Assembly (NCBI RefSeq): GCF_041447285.1
Contig: NZ_JBGMEB010000020.1
Location: 1-64,000, forward strand
DNA length: 64,000 nt
Source of the DNA: Methanomethylovorans sp041447285
GTDB lineage: Archaea > Halobacteriota > Methanosarcinia > Methanosarcinales > Methanosarcinaceae
Direction of reading: 5' to 3'
Positions 17,212-26,000 of this stretch are shown here, piece after piece. The notes under the pieces were generated by a model. It had not been told where the DNA came from. It was given only the letters and a program-made list of their open reading frames with translations, and did no database searches. The position numbers and the translations under genes were made by a program. Numbering within the stretch: the stretch's first letter is position 1; the number at the start of each line of letters is the position of its first letter.

Positions 17212-18900
17212 TCATTTACTCGCACCAAATATTTTTTTGAATAGACCGCCTCCCTCTTCTGTTTTTACTTCCCGCGAGGGTTTTCTCTTGGGAGGGGGAG
17301 CTGTAGTGGTCTGAGCAGGCACATGCTCTTCTATGGAATGATGCTCTAATACAGGCGATGGGTGAGGTACATGTGATTCATGCACATGTTCTACGGGTGG
17401 CTTCCTGGGTGGTGCTGCCGGAGCAGTATTTATGTTAACACTTCGCATTACATTAACAGATTCTCCACCGTGTTTACTTTTACGCACTCTAATGTCTACC
17501 AGAATAGGCCTTTCAATATCTGTGCTCACCAGCATTGCCACTCCTGGAGGCAGGCGCATGAGCTCGTCCTCCACATAGGAACTTACTCCCTCAAGACCTT
17601 TGCTGATAGCTTTCAGGTCATTAGGGTTCGTGACCTTCATGATGATCTGGGTGCCGCACTGAGAAAGAATATTTTTGTCCACGCGTGCAGGTCTCTGGGA
17701 AATCACCATCAATCCAAGACCGAATTTACGTCCTTCTGAGGCAATTGTTCTCAGTACATCTGAACTTAAAGTCTTGCTGAAACCCTTTTCCGGTGCGTAG
17801 TTATGAGCTTCTTCTACCACCAGCATACCAGGTGGAATGGTATTCATCTTTCGGGCCTCGAATAACGTACTGCATAAACGCGCAACGATCATCGACTGAA
17901 TATCCGGATTCACACCTTTGAAATCTATGATGGCAGCTCTTCCCGGCTGAACAAGGTCCTCAATTGATGTGGGATTTGTTGAAAGTATGCCGTTTTCCCT
18001 TATTTCTTCAAGAAAGCTGATCACATTCCACTTTGACTTACTATCATTGTTCTTGACCTCAAAAATTATCTCATCAAGAGTATATGTATCCATCTCGGCT
18101 TTGATCTTATCAATAGCCTCGTAAAGGATACCTATGTGAGTGCTGGTGAAATTGTTGGGAAAAGCCTCACTCAATTCTTTTGCTGTAAGGTTCATGCCGT
18201 TAAGCCGAAACACTTCATCGGCTTTGGGATTCAGGCTCTTGTCAGCAGGAGTGTATACAGTAACATACTGTGAATATGATTTTGGTGAAACCTTAAACCT
18301 GCCTGCGACTTCTGTACTAATAGTTCCTTCTTCTTTCAATGAAGCATATTCACTGTGCGGATCAATAATAAGCAAAGGTACTTTGCGGTCCAGCATCTCT
18401 TCAAGGAGAACGCCTGCAGTATATGACTTACCGCTTCCAGTCTTTGCAAGGATGCTGCAATGTTTCTGTACAAGGCTATTCACATTGAGATGTACGGGTA
18501 TATCAGTACCTTCCAGCATGCCAATGAACATTTCTTTTCCAGAGAGCCCAAGGGAACTGCATATAAGTTCGTTGTTCGCTTTGTAGATAGGGTCTCCCGG
18601 ACTAAAAGGAGTTGTAGGTGACCGTAACAAACCTGAATCATCACGTTTGCCTATGACCGTCACATCAGCGATTATCCTGTCCCCGCTTTTGTCCTTACGG
18701 GTACCGTTCTTTGCCTCCTCTATAGAGTAACTATCTCCTGAACGGGTGATGGAGAGCACCTGTGCAAGAACCCAGCCATCGATCTCATGCCAGGCTTTTA
18801 CATATCCTCCCTGATGCACACTGGTGCTATCTGATAATAGTATCCTGAAGTTGGATGTCCCTGCCTCGCCGAATATCACGCCAACTGCATCTCGAACCAT
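17212..18900 (-). CDS. HerA-like (DUF87) DNA-translocating ATPase
   Basis: An ATPase of about 562 aa. An N-terminal HAS-barrel-like domain is followed by Walker A AKTGSGKSYTAG (about 160-171), Walker B MLVVEEAHNYAPE, and the downstream arginine-type motif VISQRPARVDKNILSQC. The C-terminus has a low-complexity Pro/His/Glu-rich linker and a basic tail. HerA ATPases pump DNA and work with NurA in end resection. No nurA is present here, so this may be the methanogen HerA-like variant. ATG 18900 is preferred because GAGGGA lies 4 bases upstream. Confidence 0.88.
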   Translation of the reverse strand: MVRDAVGVIFGEAGTSNFRILLSDSTSVHQGGYVKAWHEIDGWVLAQVLSITRSGDSYSIEEAKNGTRKDKSGDRIIADVTVIGKRDDSGLLRSPTTPFSPGDPIYKANNELICSSLGLSGKEMFIGMLEGTDIPVHLNVNSLVQKHCSILAKTGSGKSYTAGVLLEEMLDRKVPLLIIDPHSEYASLKEEGTISTEVAGRFKVSPKSYSQYVTVYTPADKSLNPKADEVFRLNGMNLTAKELSEAFPNNFTSTHIGILYEAIDKIKAEMDTYTLDEIIFEVKNNDSKSKWNVISFLEEIRENGILSTNPTSIEDLVQPGRAAIIDFKGVNPDIQSMIVARLCSTLFEARKMNTIPPGMLVVEEAHNYAPEKGFSKTLSSDVLRTIASEGRKFGLGLMVISQRPARVDKNILSQCGTQIIMKVTNPNDLKAISKGLEGVSSYVEDELMRLPPGVAMLVSTDIERPILVDIRVRKSKHGGESVNVMRSVNINTAPAAPPRKPPVEHVHESHVPHPSPVLEHHSIEEHVPAQTTTAPPPKRKPSREVKTEEGGGLFKKIFGASK

Positions 18901-19002
18901 TTTTCCCTCGTATATTAATTTCAATAGTGATATATTTTATATGTAACCAATATGTCCTATGTCGTTTTGATATATAGACTTGTACCCTATAATTATATTC
19001 CA

Positions 19003-19806
19003 CTACTGCTGCTGAGTTTCAAGTAATGCTTTTGGTGCATGTGCCAGCTGTACTAACGCCTCTGCTTCAACAAAATGCGTATCCGCCGGGACGATCAGTA
19101 TATGGAGAGGTCCACCGAAATCAAAGTTTTTCAGGCTTTTAATGTAATCTGCTGCAACAGATGGGGAATCAGATCCAGCTCTGGCTATACCAACTGCTAT
19201 CCTGTCCTGCAGAATTTTTGTGTCTTTGTTTTCTTCTACCCTAAGAAGAAGGTCCAACGCCTGATTCACTGTCATGTAACCTTTTTCTTTATCAATATCA
19301 AGGAAAACAAGAGTATGAAGTCCATGATCCAGATTTTGAAGAATTGTATCATAAGGGGTTTCCGATATGACAGTTTTCCCTCTGCTACTTGTATATGGAT
19401 GAGGTACAGTAACGGCTTTTCCAAACCTATAGTTCTGCAGACCGGTAAGTCCACATACTGCTGAAGATATTGACGAGCCATGCACAAGTTTTGTACTGAT
19501 GCCCATTTCCATCGCACGTAGGCGTAGGTCAACATGAGTGGTGGAAACCATTGTATCTCCACCTGTAAGGAAAACTACATTTTCATCCATGGCATAACCT
19601 AGCCAGTCCGGATACTGTTCCACTTCTTCCCGTGTGAGTACTGTTATCTTTTTATTGTATAATTCTTCCATCTTCTCCACGGTAGTTCCCATAAGTCTGG
19701 ATGTATAGAACTCTACATATACCCTGTTTGCCTGGGCAATAGCTTCAAGTCCTTTCAGGGAAATGTCTTTTTCATCAAAGAGTCCCAATCCTATGAAGGT
19801 CAACAT
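19003..19806 (-). CDS. dphB: Diphthine synthase
   Basis: The 267-aa protein is a SAM-dependent methyltransferase of the Dph5 family, which methylates the EF-2 histidine side chain in diphthamide synthesis. The start MLTFIGLGLFDEKDISLKGL is characteristic. Later blocks are FLTGGDTMVSTTH, VHGSSISSAVCGLTGLQNYRFG and VPHPYTSSRG. Full length for the family. It is transcribed towards the HerA-like gene, with about 100 bases between them. Divergent from the thermosome gene. Confidence 0.93.
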   Translation of the reverse strand: MLTFIGLGLFDEKDISLKGLEAIAQANRVYVEFYTSRLMGTTVEKMEELYNKKITVLTREEVEQYPDWLGYAMDENVVFLTGGDTMVSTTHVDLRLRAMEMGISTKLVHGSSISSAVCGLTGLQNYRFGKAVTVPHPYTSSRGKTVISETPYDTILQNLDHGLHTLVFLDIDKEKGYMTVNQALDLLLRVEENKDTKILQDRIAVGIARAGSDSPSVAADYIKSLKNFDFGGPLHILIVPADTHFVEAEALVQLAHAPKALLETQQQ

Positions 19807-19875
19807 AACCGAGAAATGGAATTAATGATTTAAATGCTTTGACCATGCAAAAGCACATATTTGCATATCGAAACG

Positions 19876-19903
19876 TTTTTATAGAACTATATACAGTTAG
19901 TTC
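19876..19903 (+). promoter_or_regulatory. Thermosome promoter with overlapping inverted repeat
   Basis: A TATA-like stretch (TTTTTATAGAACTATATAC, 19876-19894) overlaps the inverted repeat GAACTA (19884-19889) and TAGTTC (19898-19903), with an 8-base spacer. The position fits a repressor site that would occlude the promoter, as in archaeal heat-shock control. The start codon is 65 bases downstream. Confidence 0.5.
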
Positions 19904-19967
19904 AATTCATACGTAAAAAAGATACATTAAAACAAGTTCATCATCTGGATTCAGGAGGTTCAAAATA

Positions 19968-21617
19968 ATGGCACAACAAGGCATGTCAATACAAATGGCA
20001 GGACAATATGGAGGTCAGCCGGTTTATATTATTGACCCAAGAACAGAGCACGCACAGGGTAAAGATGCCCTTTCCATGAATATCAACGCAGCTAAAGCAG
20101 TTGCAAAGCTGGTACGTTCTACCTTAGGACCCAAGGGTATGGATAAAATGCTGGTCAATGTTCTTGGAGATATTGTTCTTACCAACGACGGTGCCACTAT
20201 ACTCAAGGAAATGGAGATAGAGCATCCCACTGCAAAAATGATCGTTGAGGTCGCCAAGACGCAAGAAGATATTGCAGGGGACGGCACCACCAGTGCTGTT
20301 GTGATAGCAGGCAGCCTCATGGACAAAGCCGGAGAACTTATTGAAAAAGGTCTCCACCCCATAGTTATTTTCAAGGGGTACAATCTTGCTGCACAGAAAG
20401 CTATTGAGATTCTGGAAAACTTTGCAACGAAAGTTGACAAAAATGACAGGAAAACACTGGAAAATATAGCAGAAACCTCAATTACAGGCAAAGCTCCGGA
20501 AGCTTCCTCTGACCATCTGGCAAAAGTATGTGTCGATGCAGTGCTGGCAATAGAGGAAAATGGCAAGTATGATATAGATAATAAGATTGTTATCAGGAAA
20601 GAGGTTGGCGGCAAGATAACAGATACCGAAGTAATAAAGGGAATTTACATCAATAAGTATCGTCTTCATCCTGATACTCCTGCTAAAGTTGAAAACGCTA
20701 AGATTGCACTTCTGGATATGCCAGTAGAGTTTTCCAAGACCAACACCAAATCAAAGATCCAGCTTGGTAGTGTTGAAGAAATGTTCGCGTTCAAGGACCA
20801 GGAAATGATCAATTTCCGTAAAATGCTGGATAAGGTCATAGATACAGGTGCCAATGTTGTTTTCTCTTCCAAGAACATAGATGATAGCGCTGTACACTAC
20901 TTCATGAAGCACAATATCTACACTTGCAGAAGACTGAAAGATGAAGATATGACTGTGCTTTCCCTATCCACAGGTGCCAAGCTTGTAAGGAACATGAACG
21001 AGATCAGTGCTGATGATCTGGGCTTTGCCGAAATGGTTGAGCAGGAATCCGAATATGAAGAGAAAACTCTCATCACTGGTTTCAAGAAATCCAACACTGT
21101 GACAATCCTCATAAAGGCAGGCAGTGAACATGTTACTGATAACATTGAGCGTGTATTTGACGATGCTCTCAATGTCGTGAAATCTGTCCTCGAAGACAAA
21201 GCAATAGTTCCAGGCGGAGGGGCTTCTGAGATGGCAGTAGCACAGGGATTACGCTCTTATGCCTCTTCCATAGAAGGACGCGAACAGCTTGCAGTTATCG
21301 CCTTTGCAGATGCTATGGAAGAAATACCAAAGGCAATTGCAGAGAATGCAGGTCTGGACAAGATCAATATGCTGCTGCAGCTGCGTGCTGAATCTGGGAA
21401 GAATAAGAACAGTGGAATCAATGTCTATTCTGGCAAGGTAGAAGACATGATGAAGGACAATGTGATTGATCCGCTCCGTGTCAAGACACAGGCCATCAAG
21501 TCCGCATCAGAGGTATCTGCCATGATATTGCGCGTTGACGACATGCTCAAGGCACAGGAAAGGGATATGCAGGATGTTAACCCTGCACACAACATCCACA
21601 ATTACAATATGGGCTGA
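19968..21617 (+). CDS. Thermosome subunit (group II chaperonin)
   Basis: The 549-aa protein is a full-length archaeal chaperonin subunit, which forms a double-ring ATP-driven folding cage. Key blocks are LVRSTLGPKGMDKMLV, GDIVLTNDGATIL, the nucleotide-binding GDGTTSAVV (about 99-107), VPGGGASEMAVAQ, and the Asn/Gly-containing tail. Met-rich termini (GMSIQMAGQ, NYNMG) are present. GGAGGT lies 8 bases upstream of the ATG. An inverted repeat overlaps its promoter. It is monocistronic, with a hairpin terminator. Confidence 0.96.
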   Translation: MAQQGMSIQMAGQYGGQPVYIIDPRTEHAQGKDALSMNINAAKAVAKLVRSTLGPKGMDKMLVNVLGDIVLTNDGATILKEMEIEHPTAKMIVEVAKTQEDIAGDGTTSAVVIAGSLMDKAGELIEKGLHPIVIFKGYNLAAQKAIEILENFATKVDKNDRKTLENIAETSITGKAPEASSDHLAKVCVDAVLAIEENGKYDIDNKIVIRKEVGGKITDTEVIKGIYINKYRLHPDTPAKVENAKIALLDMPVEFSKTNTKSKIQLGSVEEMFAFKDQEMINFRKMLDKVIDTGANVVFSSKNIDDSAVHYFMKHNIYTCRRLKDEDMTVLSLSTGAKLVRNMNEISADDLGFAEMVEQESEYEEKTLITGFKKSNTVTILIKAGSEHVTDNIERVFDDALNVVKSVLEDKAIVPGGGASEMAVAQGLRSYASSIEGREQLAVIAFADAMEEIPKAIAENAGLDKINMLLQLRAESGKNKNSGINVYSGKVEDMMKDNVIDPLRVKTQAIKSASEVSAMILRVDDMLKAQERDMQDVNPAHNIHNYNMG

Positions 21618-21649
21618 GCTGAAAACTAGGCCAAAAGAAGGTAAATCAC

Positions 21650-21678
21650 ATGGTTTGTAAGCCTTACTTACAAACCAT
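21650..21678. terminator. Perfect 12-bp hairpin, bidirectional terminator
   Basis: ATGGTTTGTAAG (21650-21661) pairs perfectly with CTTACAAACCAT (21667-21678) across a 5-base loop. It sits at the convergent ends of the thermosome and DUF2119 genes, and its right arm overlaps the last DUF2119 codons. The sequence beyond is AT-rich. Confidence 0.75.
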
Positions 21679-22252
21679 AAAATTTTCTGTAATCCTCTAT
21701 TACTTTTGTGGTCTGAGCAGGATATCTATTTTTCAATTGCTCGATAAAATGATCTTTTGATAAGCATTCTTTCATTTTTCTCGCAAGTTTGGTTCCATAA
21801 TCCTTTGATAAGGGATTATCTTTCTGGATCTCAAAAGACAGGCATAGTGCTTCCATAGGAAAGTATTCTCTTCTTATGACAGGAGATACCGAACCCAGAA
21901 GCACATCATTATCAAGCTGGCTATATGCAGGAACTCCAGTCTTATGAACACGTTCTGCATCTGTCAGATGTTTCTGGTTCTTTTTGGAATATGAATGAAA
22001 CTCAATATAAATGCTGGGTCTTAGTTCATTTACAGCTTCTATTATTGGTCTGCCAAGTGTTTTGTAGTAATGCTCTTCCAGAGTAGACACATATTTTTCT
22101 TTGCACACAACGGGTATAATAGCCAAAGAGCCTACTTCCGGCTGTTCAAGTTCCTCCAGTATATCGGATGTATCCATCCATTCGTTTCCATGCAGACCAC
22201 CGACAAAAAGTCTTACTGGATCACCCTCCCCAACCAATCTATAAGCCATCAT
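21668..22252 (-). CDS. DUF2119-family protein, possible M14-like fold
   Basis: The 194-aa protein matches the archaeal DUF2119 family. The stretch GGLHGNEWMD (about 18-27), followed by YIEFHSYSKK (about 81-90), resembles the zinc-binding H-x-x-E and His of carboxypeptidase/aspartoacylase-type enzymes. A hydrolase role is inference only. The start (22252 or 22249) lies 6 bases after the S4/FtsJ gene stop, so the two genes form an operon. Its 3' end overlaps the thermosome terminator hairpin. Confidence 0.8.
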   Translation of the reverse strand: MMAYRLVGEGDPVRLFVGGLHGNEWMDTSDILEELEQPEVGSLAIIPVVCKEKYVSTLEEHYYKTLGRPIIEAVNELRPSIYIEFHSYSKKNQKHLTDAERVHKTGVPAYSQLDNDVLLGSVSPVIRREYFPMEALCLSFEIQKDNPLSKDYGTKLARKMKECLSKDHFIEQLKNRYPAQTTKVIEDYRKFYGL

Positions 22253-22258
22253 TATCCA

Positions 22259-22933
22259 TCATAAATAGGTTTGATTTAAAGGCTTGCGTCCAATCACGTA
22301 GATCTCCTGTTTCTCTGGCTCTATAACCTGGAGAATTTCAATACCCATTGCCTCTATTTTAGAAAGAAAAGGTTCCCTGCTCTCACGTTTTTTTATCTTT
22401 ATGACTTGTAGCAATTTTCCGCCTTCTTTAAGCAGAGGAAGCACTCTTTTAAGTGCCACAAGAGAGTCAGCAGGCTCCAGAGTCATATCGCTTAGTATAA
22501 CATCCACTTTCTCAGATGACATTTCATACAAAGGAAGTGTGAAAACATCCCCAAACTTTACACTTACATTCTCATGCTCATCAGTGATCTTGCTAAGCTC
22601 TGCATGAAAGTCTTTACTGTACTCAATACCCTGTATTTTTTCGGCTATCTGTGAAGCATATAGCAAAAATCCTCCAGCGCTTGACCCCAGGTCAAGGACA
22701 GTATCCCCTTCACAAATGATATCAGAAGCTTCCTGAATAAGTTTTAGCTTGAAATACCCTTTTGGCATATCAAGCCCTTCAACGACTTCAATAAGTAGAT
22801 CGGTACTTACATCTTTAGATGGCTTGGTAGCAACATTTCCCCCAACTCTTACATTCCCGCGGATAATAGCATCCTTTGCACGTGCTCTGGAGCTGAAATA
22901 ACCCATATCCACAAGATAAGTATCAAGTCTCAT
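22259..22933 (-). CDS. S4-domain FtsJ-like (TlyA-type) methyltransferase
   Basis: The 224-aa protein combines an N-terminal S4 RNA-binding domain (MRLDTYLVDMGYFSSRARAKDAI, about 1-60) with an FtsJ/RrmJ-type Rossmann methyltransferase (SAM motif VLDLGSSAGGFLLYA, about 78-92; ILSDMT near 146). TlyA proteins methylate rRNA 2'-OH groups. The archaeal version's target is not established. Probably cytoplasmic and co-transcribed with DUF2119. Confidence 0.85.
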   Translation of the reverse strand: MRLDTYLVDMGYFSSRARAKDAIIRGNVRVGGNVATKPSKDVSTDLLIEVVEGLDMPKGYFKLKLIQEASDIICEGDTVLDLGSSAGGFLLYASQIAEKIQGIEYSKDFHAELSKITDEHENVSVKFGDVFTLPLYEMSSEKVDVILSDMTLEPADSLVALKRVLPLLKEGGKLLQVIKIKKRESREPFLSKIEAMGIEILQVIEPEKQEIYVIGRKPLNQTYL

Positions 22934-23094
22934 GAAACACTTATAAACAGACCAAGGAATATAAAATCATGCAATAGTGAATAATGATTCTTGGCTATAA
23001 ACCTTATTTCATTTCTCAGATTTCAAGGTTAACGTGAATAAAAATAAGTAGAGCGAAAAACATTTTCGCTCACAACATGTGTTTCTGTTTTAAG

Positions 23095-26000
23095 TTAACA
23101 TGTTACAGTTAGCTTTGGTCTCATTGCAGCATTTGGATAATCTGAACTGTAGAATGCAATGTAATTTCCACTTTCAGTGCGTGCCTTGATGAAGAAACCA
23201 GTATTTGTGTACTTACCACTTACATACTCCTGTACAAGCTGTGTAACATCAAATTCATAGTATTTGTTATCAGGCACTGTTTTGGCTGGGAAAGTAATAG
23301 ATGTGTATGGTGTACTTCCCTGAGAAGTACCATTCTTATCATACCAGCTTCCTCCTTCTGTTGTCCAGGAATTCCAGGTAACAGAACTTGGGTTCCATGC
23401 AACTGGCCTGTAGATATCAACAATAGTATCAGTAGTACGTGTTGCACCTGCTGGATAGTACCAGTACAGAGAAAGTGTTGCCTTACTTATCGTATCTGTT
23501 GTTTTGTAGCTACTGAGATCGAACAGCATTACATCCCTGCATACGCTATCTGTACTCCTTCCAACGTCAATATATGTACTTGTGGAAAGAACAGTAGTCG
23601 GCAATGACTCACGCAACCTATTGTCATAAGTTGGAGTATAAGAAATTGTACCGGTTGTTTTACTTACAGCTACCTGTAACGTATCTGTTGACTTTTGTCC
23701 AGCAGTATCGGTTACTGTGAGAGTTACAGTATAGGTTCCTGCTGTGGTATATGCATGAGTAGTTGCGACTCCCGTCGTTTCAGAGGTTATACCATTTGAA
23801 GCATCGAAGTCCCATGAATACGTTGCTATGCCTTTATCATCTGTGCAAGCACTACCACTGAAACTGACAGCTGTACCTGTTGTTGCAGTTTTATCAGCAC
23901 CGGCATTTGCAACCGGTGCATTGTCTACTGAAGCAGTGGTAATTGTTAACTTTGGTCTCATTGCAGCATTTGAATAATCTGAACTGTAGAATGCAATGTA
24001 ATTTCCACTTTCAGTGCGTGCCTTGATGAAGAAACCAGTATTTGTGTACTTACCACATACATACTCCCGTACAAGTTGTGTTACATCAAATTCATAGTAT
24101 TTGTTATCAGGCACTGTATTTGCCGAGAAAGTAAGATTAGCATATGGTGTACTTCCCTGAGCAACACCATTCTTATCATACCAGCTTCCTCCTGCTGTTG
24201 TCCAGGAATTCCAGGTAACAGAACTTGGATTCCATGCAACTGGCCTGTAGATCTCGACAATAGTGTCAGAAGTACGAGTTTCACCTGCAGGATGATACCA
24301 GTACAGAGAAAGCGTTGCCTTACTTATCGTATCTGTTGTTTTGTAGCTACTGAGATCAAACAACATTACATCTCTATACCTTGTGGAAAGTCCTCCCACA
24401 TCAATAAATTCACTAGAGGAATACACACTACTTGGAGATGATTCACGTAGTCTATTGTCATAAGTAGGCGTGTAAGTACCGGAACCTGTACTGGGTGAAG
24501 TGCTACTACTTACAGCTACCTGTAACGTATCTGTTGACTTTTGTCCAGCAGTATCGGTTACTGTGAGAGTTACAGTATAGGTTCCTGCTGTGGTATATGC
24601 ATGAGTAGTTGCGACTCCCGTCGCTTCAGAGGTTATACCATTTGAAGCATCGAAGTCCCATGAATACGTTGCTATGCCTTTATCATCTGTGCAAGCACTA
24701 CCACTGAAACTGACAGCTGTACCTGTTGTTGCAGTTTTATCAGCACCGGCATTTGCAACCGGTGCATTGTCTACTGAAGCAGTGGTAATTGTTAACTTTG
24801 GTCTCATTGCAGCATTTGAATAATCTGAACTGTAGAATGCAATGTAATTTCCACTTTCAGTGCGTGCCTTGATGAAGAAACCAGTATTTGTGTACTTACC
24901 ACATACATACTCCCGTACAAGTTGTGTTACATCAAATTCATAGTATTTGTTATCAGGCACTGTATTTGCCGAGAAAGTAAGATTAGCATATGGTGTACTT
25001 CCCTGAGCAACACCATTCTTATCATACCAGCTTCCTCCTGCTGTTGTCCAGGAATTCCAGGTAACAGAACTTGGATTCCATGCAACTGGCCTGTAGATCT
25101 CGACAATAGTGTCAGAAGTACGAGTTTCACCTGCAGGATGATACCAGTACAGAGAAAGCGTTGCCTTACTTATCGTATCTGTTGTTTTGTAGCTACTGAG
25201 ATCAAACAACATTACATCTCTATACCTTGTGGAAAGTCCTCCCACATCAATAAATTCACTAGAGGAATACACACTACTTGGAGATGATTCACGTAGTCTA
25301 TTGTCATAAGTAGGCGTGTAAGTACCGGAACCTGTACTGGGTGAAGTGCTACTACTTATTACCACCTGCAACGTATCTGTTGACTTTTGCCCTGCAGTAT
25401 CGGTTACTGTAAGAGTTACAGTGTAGGTTCCTGCTGTTGTATATGTATGAGTAGTTTCAACTCCCGTCGCTTCAGAGGTTATACCATTTGAAGCATCGAA
25501 GTCCCATGAATACGTTGCTATGTCTTTATCATCTGTGCAAGCACTACCACTGAAACTGACAGCTGTACCTGTTGTTGCAGTTTTATCAGCACCGGCATTA
25601 GCAACCGGTGCATTATCTGTTGAGGTTGAACCTGAACCAGTGGTAACTGTTAATAGTGGTTTATGTGCGTCGTCCCCACAATCCGAACTATAGAATGCAA
25701 TGTAGTTTCCACTTTCAGTACGTGCCTTGATGAAGAAACCAGTATTGGCATATTTACCACTTACATATTCCTGCACAAGTTGTGTGACATCAAACTCATA
25801 GTATTGGTTGTCAGGTAGTTTGCTGGCTGAGAAAGTAAGATTAGCATATGGTATACTTCCCTGAGCAACACCACTCCTATCATACCAGCTTCCTCCTGCT
25901 ACTGTCCAGGAATTCCAGGTAACAGAATTTGGATTCCATGCAATTGGCCTATAGATCTCCACAGTGGTAGCAGAAGTACGTGTTTTACCTGCAGGATAAT

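Noticed and set aside
24076..25287. Two identical 121-codon plus-strand frames
   Set aside because: Antisense to the duplicated surface-protein modules. Their identity reflects the 846-bp duplication, not a gene pair.
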